From Siphonodentalium dalli (taxonomy: Eukaryota; Mollusca; Scaphopoda; Gadilida; Siphonodentaliidae), in contig CP136061.1 of the NCBI GenBank assembly GCA_032622095.1, positions 171,929,107-171,993,106 of the forward strand: 64,000 nucleotides of DNA. Direction: 5' to 3'. The translations under genes were made by a program, and so were the position numbers. Numbering within the stretch: position 1 is the stretch's first letter; the number at the start of each line of letters is the position of its first letter. Shown here piece after piece: positions 36,323 through 47,200 of this stretch. The notes below the pieces were generated by a model. That model saw nothing but the letters and a program-made list of their open reading frames with translations. It was not told where the DNA came from and did not search any database.

Positions 36323-36327
36323 AGATT

Positions 36328-36760
36328 TTGTTTTAAATGGAAAATGAAGTGGATCGTAGTATTGTTTGTACTTACAAGTGGTGATAATAGCAGCCTGAAA
36401 CACATGAGCATGTTGAACAAACTTGACAGCCTCTCTTTCAGTTTTCCTTCCAACTTTTAGTGAATCTATCTGCCGGTCACAATTCTGTTCCCATTTTGCC
36501 TTTTCATGGTACTATTAACAAGTATTTCTCCGATAAAAACTCTGATGAATTCCCATGAAAACTCTTGTTATGAATTCCCAAGAAACTCTGATTTTCTACA
36601 ATATAAAAACTACGATGCAATCATGAATATATTATCAAATTGATATGATCTACTAAATTTCTGCCTCATTAGAAAAAGGTCGACCGACCACACTGTCCCC
36701 TGACGCGGTGGCTAACTGAAGGATTGGCTATGTTCAGATTAAAAGCCATCATCCGGAAAC
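36328..36760. other. ACC intron sequence, no feature
   Basis: AT-rich sequence right of the Gypsy insertion. No ORF, RNA gene or recognisable repeat is seen before the F2-like units. Confidence 0.5.
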
Positions 36761-37145
36761 CTCAAATATTGAAAATCAAGAAAAATTGGCAAACTAAGGT
36801 CCATAACTGCGGTAGAAACAATCGGACAGATCTCGTTGAAGATATTTTGCAAACCAGCTCATTATTGCGCTAACGAGCTGAAAATCAAGAAAAAATGACA
36901 AGAACTCCGCCAAAATGGGTTCAACCAAACTCAGAATCGCAGGTTCAAATGATGGTTAATATTTTTGCCAAGTTTTTAAAAAATCGACTGGAAAATGACA
37001 AAATACAGGTTCGGACAAAGATGCATCCCAGGATGTATAATTCTATGTCGAAAAATGGCAATAACTCCACCAAAATGATTCCGACTGAACTCAAAATCGC
37101 AGGTGAGCAGATTTCCATGCTGGTTGATATATGTGCCAAGTTTTT
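36760..37145 (-). mobile_element. F2-like core units, interrupted by F1
   Basis: About two units on the reverse strand share AACTTGGCA, ACCTGCGATT and GGTGGAGTTAT...TTTTTCGAC with the F2 element at 40908. The sequence stops at GTGCCAAGTTTTT, where F1 (37146-40307) has inserted, and continues at 40308 (CCAGAAAATGACAGAATACA matches the unit at 36985-37005). Confidence 0.75.
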
Positions 37146-38309
37146 AGCTCACCTGAGACGAAGTTTCCAGTGGAGGCTCTGTGGAGCTATAGTCATCACT
37201 CGTCCATCCGTCCGTCAACAATTCTTTAAAAATCTTCTTCTCCCAATCCATAGGACCGATTGGGTTCATATTTGCTGTGGATGTTCCCCAGGTGACTAAC
37301 ATTCAGATTTGTTCAAATGAGGTCACTGGGTCAAATAGTTGCAAAGACAGGGCCATAACTCTTTCCCTCCATAGTATTTCTTAAAACTACTTTTTCTCTT
37401 GTACCATCAGGTCGAATGGGTTCATATTTGGTACGAAGGGTCCTTGGGTGACTGGGGTTCAGATTTGTTCAAATGAGGTCACTGGGTCAAATGTGGGCGG
37501 AGCCAGGAACATAACTAAAAATAAAAAATCAAAAAAAAAAATCAGATTTAACTCCTTGCTCAATTTAACACACAAATTTTTTTATTATTAAAATCATGTT
37601 ATTAAATTTGAAAAACCCACCCTGCCCACAACCAAAGCCCTCTCACCCCATATCATATCACAACTTAACTCTCACCAGAAGCAGTTATTACTAGTATACC
37701 TGCCGGTAGGGTCAGAGAGACAAAATCAGGTCATTAATTGAGATCATAATGACAGATTAGAGATTAGAATGTTGTTGGACAGGTTTGTCTAGCACTGGTG
37801 CTTGTTATAATCAAATTAAAATTTTGTGTGTCTGACATTTGCAGAATGAGGTCCCCAGAGGGTGAATTTAGTGCTGCTACCCTGTACAGCAGGCTAGCAT
37901 CACAAAATACACCATCCAGGGACCTCATTCTGCTTAGGCCTCATATTCTGGGAAGTATCTTGAGTATCAAATTGATATTTTGTTTTAGTTACTTTTTGAC
38001 TTTTTCCCTTCTGTTTAGTTTCTATGTCCCCTAATTTGCAGAAGATTAAATGCATAATATGCATAAGGTGCTCAATGGGTGTGCATCAGTAACTTCAACT
38101 GTAGAACTTCAATTTGTTTCTAGGTTTCCCATGTTAGTTGTGGCCTAATCGGACTGAGGGTGAATTTTGTGATGCTAGCCTGCCTTGCGGAATCGTGTCA
38201 TTAAATTCACCTTTTGGGGACCTAATTCTGCAAATGTCAGACAAAATAAATTCAGGCTTGGCTGTTTCATATTATTTTCTTAACCACCACTTATCCAGAG
38301 ATGTAGATG

Positions 38310-38645
38310 GGACTAAATCCTTTGGCACGGGCTACAGGTCGTACCTTTAGTTGGATCATCATGAAATTTGTCACGGATGTTGACAATGACATGTAGATGG
38401 GAACGAGTCATTTTGGGGTCATTCGGCAAAAAAACATGGCCACCAACAGCCATCTTGGATTTTACTCTTTACATGACTAAATCCTTTGGCACGGGCTACA
38501 GGTCGTATCTTTTGTTGGATCATCATAAATTTCTGATGGATGTTAACAATGACATGTAAATGGGAACGAGTCTTTTTGGGGTCATTCGGCAAAAAAACAT
38601 GGCTGCCAGCGGCCATCTTGGATTTTACTCTTTGTATAACTAGGC
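38310..38645. repeat. ~165-bp direct duplication inside F1
   Basis: Two adjacent copies share GACTAAATCCTTTGGCACGG, GGGAACGAGTC, TTTTGGGGTCATTCGGC and CATCTTGGATTTTACTCTTT. No coding frame is kept. Confidence 0.8.
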
Positions 38646-39017
38646 CTTTCAACTTTCCACATTCCTAATCACTCCATTGACTGTAACACATGAAGTTATT
38701 CCCTATCCATGTTGAGCTACAGTGTCATTGACACTTTCATGTTTGGTGTGGAGGGACCTTGGATGATTGGGGTTCAGATTTGTTCAAATGGTGTCATTTT
38801 TATGAAAAGAGGCCCCCAGAGGGTGAATTCTGTGATGCTAGCCCACCTTGCGGAATAGTGTCATTAAATTCACCTTTTCTGCAAAGGTCAGACACACTAA
38901 ATACAGGCTGGACTGTTCCAATATGATTTTCTTAACCACCACTTATTCAGGTGAAATCATACACAGATTTTTCAAAGAACCTCCAGTTATATCCATGTTT
39001 GGAACTACTTGTCTTAA

Positions 39018-40201
39018 CTCTTTCGTTGCCGAGCTAATTTTACACCTAAATTGCCGGAGAATTTATGAGAAAACTGATTTTATTGTGGAAAAGTATGATA
39101 CAATAATAGTCTTCTTCTTATGAAATAATGTTTCAAATATCAAGGACATGTATGTAGGTGATTAGCCAAAGAATTGCAGGTGAATATTTTGCGAAGAATA
39201 TTCACGACAATTAAGGGGCATAACTCCTTGTCACCCAAGGGAAATAACTCTAAATAAGGATTTTTTTGCAATAATCCAATTGAAAAATGGCCCACAACCT
39301 GCTATATTCAATATTGGTTTTCTGAGACACTATTGCAACGATGATGATTTGATAAATCTTTCTACTGTCTTTCTCATTTAAAAACTTGTAAGAATAAATT
39401 AGGGTCTAGTTCTGGTATAGCTGGACCATATGTGAGGAGCTACACAATGCAGGAGCCGATTTAGACTTTAGTTGCGACAGTTTACTACGAAAATAGCTAG
39501 GTTTTTTAATTGAGGAAAATGGCAATTTTGACTGTCAAAAAAAATAAAAAAAATTATGATATATAATTAAATCTCTAACTACAAGCTTATCATCATTGTG
39601 CTATAAATAAAATAACAAAAATGACACATATGCATGTGGTCTAAACTGTCACTGAGGCACGCTGGGGCCTGTGGGAGTTTATAATCACGTCGTTTGTTTT
39701 AGTGAATTACGTTTTTACCTTGAAAAATAGGTGATTCATTCAGCAAAAACGGCAATTTTGACTATTAAAAAAACTAATGAAACAATCTAAAGTACACATA
39801 ATCTTTATTGTAATGTCAGGTTGTCATACTATCATGTTTAAATTAGTTAATGCATTGGTAAAATGCAGATCTTTCATTTTAATAATTGTCTACAAATATT
39901 TTTCTGAAATTGTCGGCCATTTTGGATTTCCGACTGCGGATCTTACATTTTGTTTACAAACTTATTTCATTATTTTAATTTTCAAACGTCTTAAAAAGGA
40001 TTAAAAATCCGATATATACTGCAGAATTTAATTAGAAACAATTAAAACAATAATTTTATGAAACTTGAAAAACTTTTTTATTATTGTCATACAGTTGTGA
40101 TCAAAATAATTACGGTTACAATTATGGCCGATAATATCGGCCCTGGCAATTTACCGACCGGACATTTGGGCCGATAATATCGGCCCCTGGCAATCAAAGA
40201 G
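39018..40201. mobile_element. TTAA-flanked TIR element (second family)
   Basis: The ends are CTCTTTCGTTGCC and, mirrored, CTCTTTGATTGCC, flanked by TTAA (39014-39017 and 40202-40205). The 1184-bp AT-rich body includes the motif GGCAATTTTGACT three times. The right subterminal region has the palindrome GGCCGATAATATCGGCC twice (near 40129 and 40169). It has piggyBac-like target use but ends unlike the other two TTAA elements. No transposase ORF. Confidence 0.8.
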
Positions 40202-40307
40202 TTAAGTGATTTTGTCAAGTACTGACTGTTGAACCGGTAGTCTTCAGAGTCCCAGTCTTCTCAGTCTTTAAAGTCTGGTGAGTGACCCACAGTCATTGAC
40301 TGTCTTG

Positions 40308-40480
40308 ACCAGAAAATGACAGAATACAGGCTCGGACAAAGTTCTTGACGCACGCACGCACACATGCACAGATGCATGCATGGACTCGGGTCATTACTAA
40401 AGTCCTCTGATGGAATGTTGGGGGACAAAACAACTCAAATAAGCCAATTCTAAGATGACACCAACGTCAATACTGTCCAA
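40308..40480 (-). mobile_element. F2-like fragment, right half beyond the F1 insertion
   Basis: Continues the repeat interrupted at 37145 and includes (CGCA)-rich sequence at 40350-40375, then AGTCCTCTGATGG. No gene. Confidence 0.6.
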
Positions 40481-40907
40481 TTTCTGGATTTCATCTAACA
40501 AGTCTTTTGTGTGAATATTCATTAAAAATACCGAATCAACTACATTATCTTGTCATTCTATTTACGAAAGTGATAAATCAGAATAAAATTCCGATATCAA
40601 CTCAAACCGTCGTTTCGTATAGACCTGCAAGTGTGTTCTTGACGCAACTTGACGAAGGCCACATCCCTTGTCCAAATGTTTTAACAATTTACAGGCATGT
40701 TTATGATACCTCTAGATGGGAGCTATACAATTTGAAACATTTTTTATAAAAATAACATGGCTGCTGGGAATCATCTTTTACTCTTTGCATGACTAAATCC
40801 TTCATAACAATACAGCCAACATTTACCATCTGTTTGATCCCAAACTTTGGGGTGACCTCTAGATAGTCCAGCAGCCAAATCAGTATTTTTTGCTATTTAA
40901 TGTTTTT
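40481..40907. other. Intron sequence, no feature
   Basis: No supported gene. The ORF at 40507-40749 has no recognisable domain and lies among repeats. GCATGACTAAATCCTT near 40787 links it loosely to the F1-internal duplication. Confidence 0.4.
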
Positions 40908-42192
40908 ATACCCCCCGCAACGAAGTTAGGAGGGGTATACTGGAGTCAGCTTGTCCGTCCGTCCGTGTTTACTAATGACTACTTATGTGGCTAAAATTGT
41001 GTAAAATGGATATTTATGTGCATAATTAACTTCCGTTGCGTGGCTAGCCACGTAACAGCTTTCAGATGGACGTTCTAAAATGATCTATTTGGCCTAATCA
41101 GCTTATTTAATTTGTAGTCACTCAAAATTTGGAGAAAAAAACGTCCATTGATTTAGACATCCATGACCCGTCAATAGGAGATGTCGGACACTGACAAGAC
41201 ATTTATGTGGCTAGCCACCCAATCACGGACCTGTCAGTTTCTCCTATTCCACTGTCCCAGTTGCTGTGAGCAAGTTTTTGAGTTTTAATCAGCTTCTTCT
41301 GCTATAATTCCAACATGTTATGAATCCATAATCTGGAGTTTTATCACTATCTACTACTTGATAGCCACTTAAAATTTTATGGCTACTTGAGAAGCCACAT
41401 AAAAACTAAAGCCACATTACCATTTCTAGCCACATAGGTCGAAGCCACATATCTACCCATTTGTTGGTACGTCCGTCCGTCCGTCCGTGGACACAAATTT
41501 GTCCAGAGTTTTTCTCAATCGTTATTTTTTATCAATTTCCGTGAAACTTGGCACAGACATCAACCACCATGGGAACCTGTGCACCTGCGATTATGACGTC
41601 TGTCAGACTTTTTTTGGTGGAGTTATCCCCCTTTTTCGACTTAGAAATTTTTTGCAACATGTATACTTTTGTCCGAGCTTTTATTCCTACATTTTTCGGT
41701 CAATTTTTTAAAAACTTGGCACAGATATTTAGTACCATGGGAACTTGTGCACCTGCGATTATGACGTCTGTCCAACATTTTTTGGTGGGGTTATCCCCCT
41801 TTTTCGACTTAGAAACTTTTTTTGCAACATGCATAATTTTGTCCGAGCTTTTATTCCTACATTTTTCGGTCAATGTTTTTTAATCTTGGCACTGATATTT
41901 AGTACCATGGGAACCTGTGCACCTGCGATTATGACGTCTGTCCGACATTTTTTGTGTCGAGTTATTCCCCTTTTTCGACTTAGAATTTTTTTCGCAACAT
42001 ACATAATTTTGTCCAAGCTTTTATTCCTACATTTTTCGGTCAATAGGTTTAAGATTAGGGTTATGGTTGTACACCTGCAATGGGAACTGTTATTTTATTA
42101 TTTTAACTAAATGTTTACTGACATGTGAAACATCTTAGTATTTTAAAAACAGGGGGGTATCCGTAGTCCCATTGGGACAGTCACACCTCTAG
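40908..42192 (+). mobile_element. F2 pearl-like element, complete copy
   Basis: It starts after GTTTTT with ATACCCCCCGCAACGAAG, a hairpin with its mirror GGAGGGGTATAC; then CCGTCCGTCCGTG, an insert (about 40975-41468), (CCGT)n, and three ~170-bp core units (41520-42050) sharing CTTGGCACAGA, ACCTGCGATTATGACGTCTG and TTATCCCCCTTTTTCGACTT. It ends with hairpin GTCCCATTGGGAC and CTCTAG (42192) followed by a T-run. A hairpin shortly before CTAG and insertion into T-runs suit a Helitron/Helentron-derived element. ORFs across the units (41548-42110) are repeat shadows. Confidence 0.82.
40975..41468. repeat. TGTGGCTA-rich insert in F2
   Basis: About ten copies of TGTGGCTA or TAGCCACA lie in both orientations within ~490 bp, some paired as GTGGCTAGCCAC. 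The segment splits the (CCGT)n array of F2, so it looks like a separate small element with subterminal-type motif clusters. Clear terminal repeats were not resolved. Confidence 0.6.
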
Positions 42193-42519
42193 TTTTTTTC
42201 GTTGTGGATTCCGGTCATCTAGGGTATCTGTCTGAAGATCAGTCCAGCAACAATATATTCTTCGAATATGAACATGGATTAAATACATAAATATGTCAAA
42301 GAACATATGGTGATTGATATTTTAGAGTGAGTTTAATATCATGGCAATTTTTGGAATACAACACTACAGTGGACAGAAAGATATCTTTTTCATTCCGTCA
42401 TAATCAAGTCATCAAATCCGAACCTTATTCAGGCATATTAAAATGCTGAATCATCTGTTGTTCAGTATGTTACATACTAAAATGATGATCAGCAGATTTC
42501 CTGACTTCACTTTAACTCA
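42193..42519. other. Intron sequence, no feature
   Basis: AT-rich sequence with no supported ORF or repeat of its own. Confidence 0.4.
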
Positions 42520-44620
42520 TTTATAATAAGAGGGTTTGTTGTAGGTAGTGTAAATGAAAGGTAATCTATGGATTATATCCAAGTACAGGGAGGGGACACC
42601 ATTTTACCAGCCACCATGCCCATTCAAAATCATGGTAAGCAATTAATCAGCTACAATTCTGAAGATTCTCCCGAACAGTTTAACTCAATTATAATGAAGA
42701 TATTAGGTTAGATGTTGGGAAAATGCTTGTAATTGGTGGGGTATACCTAAATACAACTAGGGAAGGCCATTAGACTGACCTCCATCTCAGTTCATCAGTT
42801 CAAAATCATATTCAGTAGTTCATCGGCTACAGTTCAGCAGATTCTCCTGAACAGTTTAACTCAACTATAAAGAAGATATTATAGAATAGAATAGAATAGA
42901 ATAGAATAGAATAGAATAGAATAGAATTCATTATTGACTGACCACCATCCAGTGATGTTAGTCATGACATGTAACATAATATTGACAATAACAAACAGGT
43001 ATAAATACTGACAAATAGTATGCATGTTTAAATACCTAATATTAGTATTTGAATTTAGGAATTATTAGATGACCTGATGTTCAATGATTCGATAAAACTA
43101 CATGTATGTCTTGTATCTCTAGGTGATTCTGGACAAAGAATACTTTGCAAACGTTGCAATGATGTATCTATATTTGGGACTAAGCCCTGAAAATCAAATT
43201 CTATACCTATTTTACCTATCAGATTTGTTCTGTGTTTAGCATTTTTCTTACAAAATAAAAAGAAATATTCTTCGTTTTCTACTGTCTTACATTCTTTACA
43301 AATGCGATCTTTAATATCTGGTTTGGGTCGTTTTTGTCTATCCTTCTCAATTGCTAGAGAATGAGCACTTATATTTCATTTTGATATTCCAAAATTTAAG
43401 TAATCTTGGCACTTAACTTTGATTTTTAACTCGCCATATAAATGTAATTTGCTGTCTGGTACTTTTTCAGCTAGATAAACAAAATGAGATTCAATTGATT
43501 TTTCATAAGAACTTGTGATCAGGTCATCTAAATTGTCTTCCGTTATACAATTAAGTTCAATATTAAATTTAATCATGGCAGATTTAATAGCCTGATACCA
43601 GGACGAATATCCCTGATTAGATAATTCTTTATCTAATGTGTATACTTCTTTTAATAAACAGTCTTCTGGTAGTTTTTCTAATCTTATCATGTACTTCAGG
43701 GCTAATTTTAATATAAAATTTGCTAATGGTTGTCTCCCAAGTTCAAGTCTGCTTCCTAAATTTGATATAAAGTCTGCTTCAATTATATTAGATTAGATGT
43801 TGCACAAATGACTTGTAATCGATGGGGTATAACCAAATACAGAGGGAGTAATCTATTTGACCAACTCCATGCCCATTCTGCAGTTCAAACTCCCTTTCAG
43901 CAGTTCATTGAATGCAGTTTTTCAGATTCTCCCGAACACAGTTTAACTCAATTATAATGCCAATTGTTGGTGTAGACCATGCAGATTACATGTAATAGAG
44001 GGGGTGTTTTTCTACACAGAGAGGGAACATCATTTGAACGACCTCCACCCTATTCAGCAGTTCAAAATCCAGTACAACAGTTTATTGGCTACAGTTCAGC
44101 AGATTCTCCCGAACTCAGTTTAAATCCAATTGTAATGAAGATAGTCATGCGTTGTTTGTGCAAATGACCTATAATCGACGAGGTATATGCCAACCCAGTT
44201 CAGCAGTTCAAAATGCCATTCAGCAGTTTGTCATGTGCAGTTCAGAAGACTGACCCGAATGCAGTTTAACTCAATTATAACGATGATAGTCGGTCTATGT
44301 TGTGTAAATGACATATAATACATGGATTATATCCCATTGCAGGGAGGGACACTATTTGAACGACCTCCATCCCAGTTCAGCAGATCAAAATTCCGTTGAG
44401 CAATACATCGGACACAGATCAGAAGATTCTCACGATTGCTGTTTAACTCAATTATAACGAAGCTAGTCAAGTGTATGTGAGGCAAATGACTGGTAATCGA
44501 CAGGGTTTACTGAAATACATGAAGGGGACACCATTTGACCGACCTCCACCCAGTTCAGAAGTTAAAAATCCTGTTCATCAGTTCATTGGGTACAAGTAAA
44601 TTACTTGTAATCGACAAGGC
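42520..44620. repeat. ~180-bp tandem satellite, split by a LINE fragment
   Basis: About seven diverged units share ACTTGTAATCGATGGGGTAT, GACCTCCA, CAGTTCAGCAGTTCAAAAT and AGATTCTCCCGAACAG. Unit starts near 42558, 42727, 43809, 43988, 44167, 44309, 44489 and 44602 give spacings mostly of 179-180 bp. The array stops about 250 bp before the second ACC exon. Confidence 0.82.
42885..43790 (-). mobile_element. LINE 3' fragment with (TATTC)n tail
   Basis: The minus strand carries the C-terminal end of a non-LTR retrotransposon ORF2: RLEKLPEDCLLKEVYTLDKE to YLNFGISK (43690-43376), then beyond a break RICKECKTVENEEYFFLFCK (about 43310-43250), the C-x2-C zinc motif common after CR1/L2-type RTs. The 3' end is a (TATTC)n tail at 42885-42928 (TAGAA on +). 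ATATTA occurs at both junctions, consistent with a target duplication in the satellite. 5' truncated, typical of LINEs. Confidence 0.75.
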
Positions 44621-44875
44621 GTACCAAAATACTCTCATCACAAACTCGATGACCTCTAGATAATAGCCTTCAATTTGTTTCCGAAATTCATTAAAATACA
44701 TGGCCATCAGGGGCTATCTCGGTTTTTACCTTTAAATCCATCGACACACACTGAAGCCCATATTTATTTATAGATTGTACTCTTTGCATGACTTAATCCT
44801 TTGGCAGACCCGGAGGCCTATATTTATTTTATATGTCTGCTGATGTCTTTGTTTATTTTTGTTTTGCATCAACAG

Positions 44876-45102
44876 ATCTGGTACTTGATGAATCGGACAT
44901 AGAAAGCATGAAGAAGATTGGCAAACCATTTGTAGTACCTCAGGATATCTTCCAAAAAGGTTGCCTGAAAAATGTGGATGAAGCCTTAGCAGCTTCTAAG
45001 ATTATTGGGTTTCCAGTTATGATAAAAGCTTCGGAGGGTGGTGGAGGTAAAGGCATAAGAAAAGCTGAATCTACTGACGATTTCCCAAGTTTATTCAGAC
45101 AG
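44876..45102 (+). CDS. ACACA: Acetyl-CoA carboxylase exon (ATP-grasp part of biotin carboxylase)
   Basis: A 227-nt exon between an AACAG acceptor (44871-44875) and a CAG|GTTTGT donor (45103). Joined to 5665 it makes a GAT codon, then [16 protein letters not shown]..., ending SLFRQ at a codon boundary, a known ACC exon edge. [15 protein letters not shown] is the glycine-rich ATP-binding loop of the biotin carboxylase ATP-grasp fold, which carboxylates biotin with ATP and bicarbonate. The segment [14 protein letters not shown] is variable in ACCs. The next exon (normally starting VQAEVPGSP) is not found before 64000. Function is certain by family; paralogue status is not. Confidence 0.92.
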
Positions 45103-46111
45103 GTTTGTTATATCTGAATTTTAAAGCTCTCTGCTCCTTTGAATTGCAATATAAGCCAACAATTCCCAACTTCTTCAAACCTTTGCATAAACCAAAGGAT
45201 GAAGTATGGACTTGTATATCATTACCTAAACATTTCTGTGTTTGGGGGATGGGGTGTTCCTCATCAGTTATTTTTATATCAACACATGCTATCAAAACTC
45301 ATTACTTGAATATATGAAAACAGTACAATTTGATGTTATCACCATTGACCCTATAATTACAAAGGTGTGAGCAACATGAGAAAACCAAATAATAGTATTT
45401 TCCAGGAAACACTGGCTAACATGATACTTAGGTCAGGATGATTTTCAGGCAAAAAACTGGACAAAATTCTGAGCTATTGGCTGTTTACAGAGCCAACATA
45501 TCATGTCATGAAATTTCTGAATGTTAGTTTTCTACATTGAACATTATATTAATATTTCTTTCCGCAGGAGATCAGATAAATCTCACATTTAATAGTTGTT
45601 TTGTTCATGTCTCATAGACGCAAATAGTATTGAATATATATTCAATACTGTAACTATATAGTTTGACGGATATATGTGATTATGCATTTTTGTGAATAAA
45701 TCACCAAATTTGGCATATATGTTCCTCGTGCTACATTACAATAATATTTTCGATAGGCAGCGAGATAGGGCCACAATTAGGGTGTTTTTTTGGGGTTGCC
45801 ATATTAACGGGCGCAAAATCAGCATGCCTATCATGGTAAAATGAGTTTAATTCCATATAATAAGGCAAAATTGCTTGTGTTTCGCTGTCAATGTAGCGTA
45901 TTAACAATTTTCCTGTTTATTATTAAAAGTCCATTCAGAAATTTTCGTGATAATACTGAATGGAATATGCCGAAATATTTCAATAAACACAAAAAACCAC
46001 AAACAGAACGGCATGCTTAAGCTCAAAATAATATTAAATAATTCACTAGTGGTCTGGCAACACATGATTTAATTTTTTTATTTATTTATTTTCAAGTTAA
46101 TACTATTTAGG
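45103..46111. other. ACC intron sequence, no feature
   Basis: AT-rich. A small palindrome (TATTGAATATATATTCAATA near 45629) is the only local structure seen. Confidence 0.45.
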
Positions 46112-46700
46112 CCTGTTTGTCTATTAAAATAGCCGGTGTCCGTCCGTGCGTGCGTCCAGAAATTTCCGGATGATAACTTTAGTTTCGGTTATTAGATCAA
46201 AAGCAAATTTCATAGGTGAGTTTATCAGACCAAAATACAGGTTAATTTTGAATATGGGTTTGCTCCGCCCATTTTTGCGAGAGTTATTGCCCTTTTTTTT
46301 ACTTAGAATCCTTGTAATTTTCTGGTTTCCGAATGATAACTTCAGTTTGTGTGATCATATCTGAACCAAATTTGGTATGTGAGTTTATCAGCCCTATGTA
46401 CAGGTCAAGTTTGAATATGGGTATGCTCCGCCCATTTTTGCGAGAGTTGTGGCCCTTTTTCGACTTGTTTTACTTAGAAAATTTCTCACTTTTTCGGTTT
46501 CCGGATGATATCTCAAGTTTGGATTGCAAATACCGTTTTAATTGCAAATACCGTTTTTTTGTGGATCAGTCATATCAAGATACAGGTCAAGTTCGAATTT
46601 GAGTTTGATCCGATGATTTTTCTCAGAGTTATGGGCTTTTCGACTTAGAAAATTCAATTTTTCTTGTAATTTTCTTCATTTTGTGCCAATTTGAGGTTAT
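46112..46700 (+). mobile_element. F3 pearl-like repeat
   Basis: It has a small hairpin CTATTAAAATAG, then GTCCGTCCGTGCGTGCGTCC (46139-46158), then three ~150-180-bp core units with CCGGATGATAAC, GTGAGTTTATCAG, GCTCCGCCCATTTTTGCGAG and GAGTTATTGCCCTTTTT. The unit motif GAGTT(A/G)T..CCCTTTTTCGACTT is shared with F2. Tail not defined. The ORFs in it (46146-46602) are repeat-derived. Confidence 0.7.
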
Positions 46701-46911
46701 ATTTTGACTTTAAGAGTTTGTTTAAGATTTGGTTATTTGTATGCATGTCAGTAATGAGACAATGCACAAGTGTCTAATCCATATAGTATACTTCTACAAA
46801 GCCTCCGCTCCAAATGAAGCCACCGGTTCGGGGAACACTGTGGCCGAACGGCCTTTTATTATACTACTAGTATACTATAGGCACAGTTACTGGACAGAAA
46901 GTCCCAAAATA
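46701..46911. other. Intron sequence with a GGCCGAACGGC motif
   Basis: Non-coding. GTGGCCGAACGGC near 46840 resembles the 22-bp units of the CCC element at 57201. Otherwise nothing is recognised. Confidence 0.35.
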
Positions 46912-47200
46912 TAAATCGGTATCCTAATATAATATACTCAAGTTATGCAGTCTTAACCAGGTGCCCGGACAAACATATCTCAAATAAAAGCACTAAACAC
47001 AAAATACCGGGCATATGTCGCCTGTTTCCTATAAATAACATACTCAACTACAACTCTGCAGCGATAAAATCTTTCCGGGCGCGAAATTAACGGAGCTTAA
47101 AACATTTTTCACTTCAATGTTTTCCTATACTTATTCAATCGGTAATTGGAAAGACTGGTGTTCTGCAACAAATAGTATCTCGGAACAGATGCACTTTTTT
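46912..47200. mobile_element. M1 element, second copy, split by F1
   Basis: It matches the M1 left arm and spacer (308-630): AAATCGGTATCCTAATATAA, CGGACAAACATAT, GGTAATTGGAAAGAC. It breaks in the T-run GCACTTTTTT, where F1 (47201-50537) inserted, and resumes at 50538 with TTTCAGAACACC, exactly the continuation seen at 625-637. The right arm is missing. Confidence 0.82.

Larger units (their letters stand above)
37146..40307 (+). mobile_element. F1 pearl-like element, complete copy with a TTAA element inside
   Basis: The AGCTCACC head follows TTTTT; then a short (CCGT) array, core units, palindromic modules (about 37842-37932 and 38150-38240), a tandem duplicated segment (38310-38640), and the tail ending ACAGTCATTGACTGT-CTTG at 40307. 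The TTAA element at 39018-40201 splits the last part. Both flanks belong to the F2-like repeat, which fixes the boundaries. Confidence 0.85.

Noticed and set aside
41548-42110. Overlapping ORFs with repeated VELSPFFDLE-type segments
   Set aside because: They are direct readings of F2 core units; several frames stay open because the unit lacks stops, not because of coding.
42885-42928. TAGAA repeat as an independent microsatellite or CRISPR-like array
   Set aside because: It is the 3' tail of the LINE fragment; there are no spacers, and CRISPR arrays are not expected in an animal genome.
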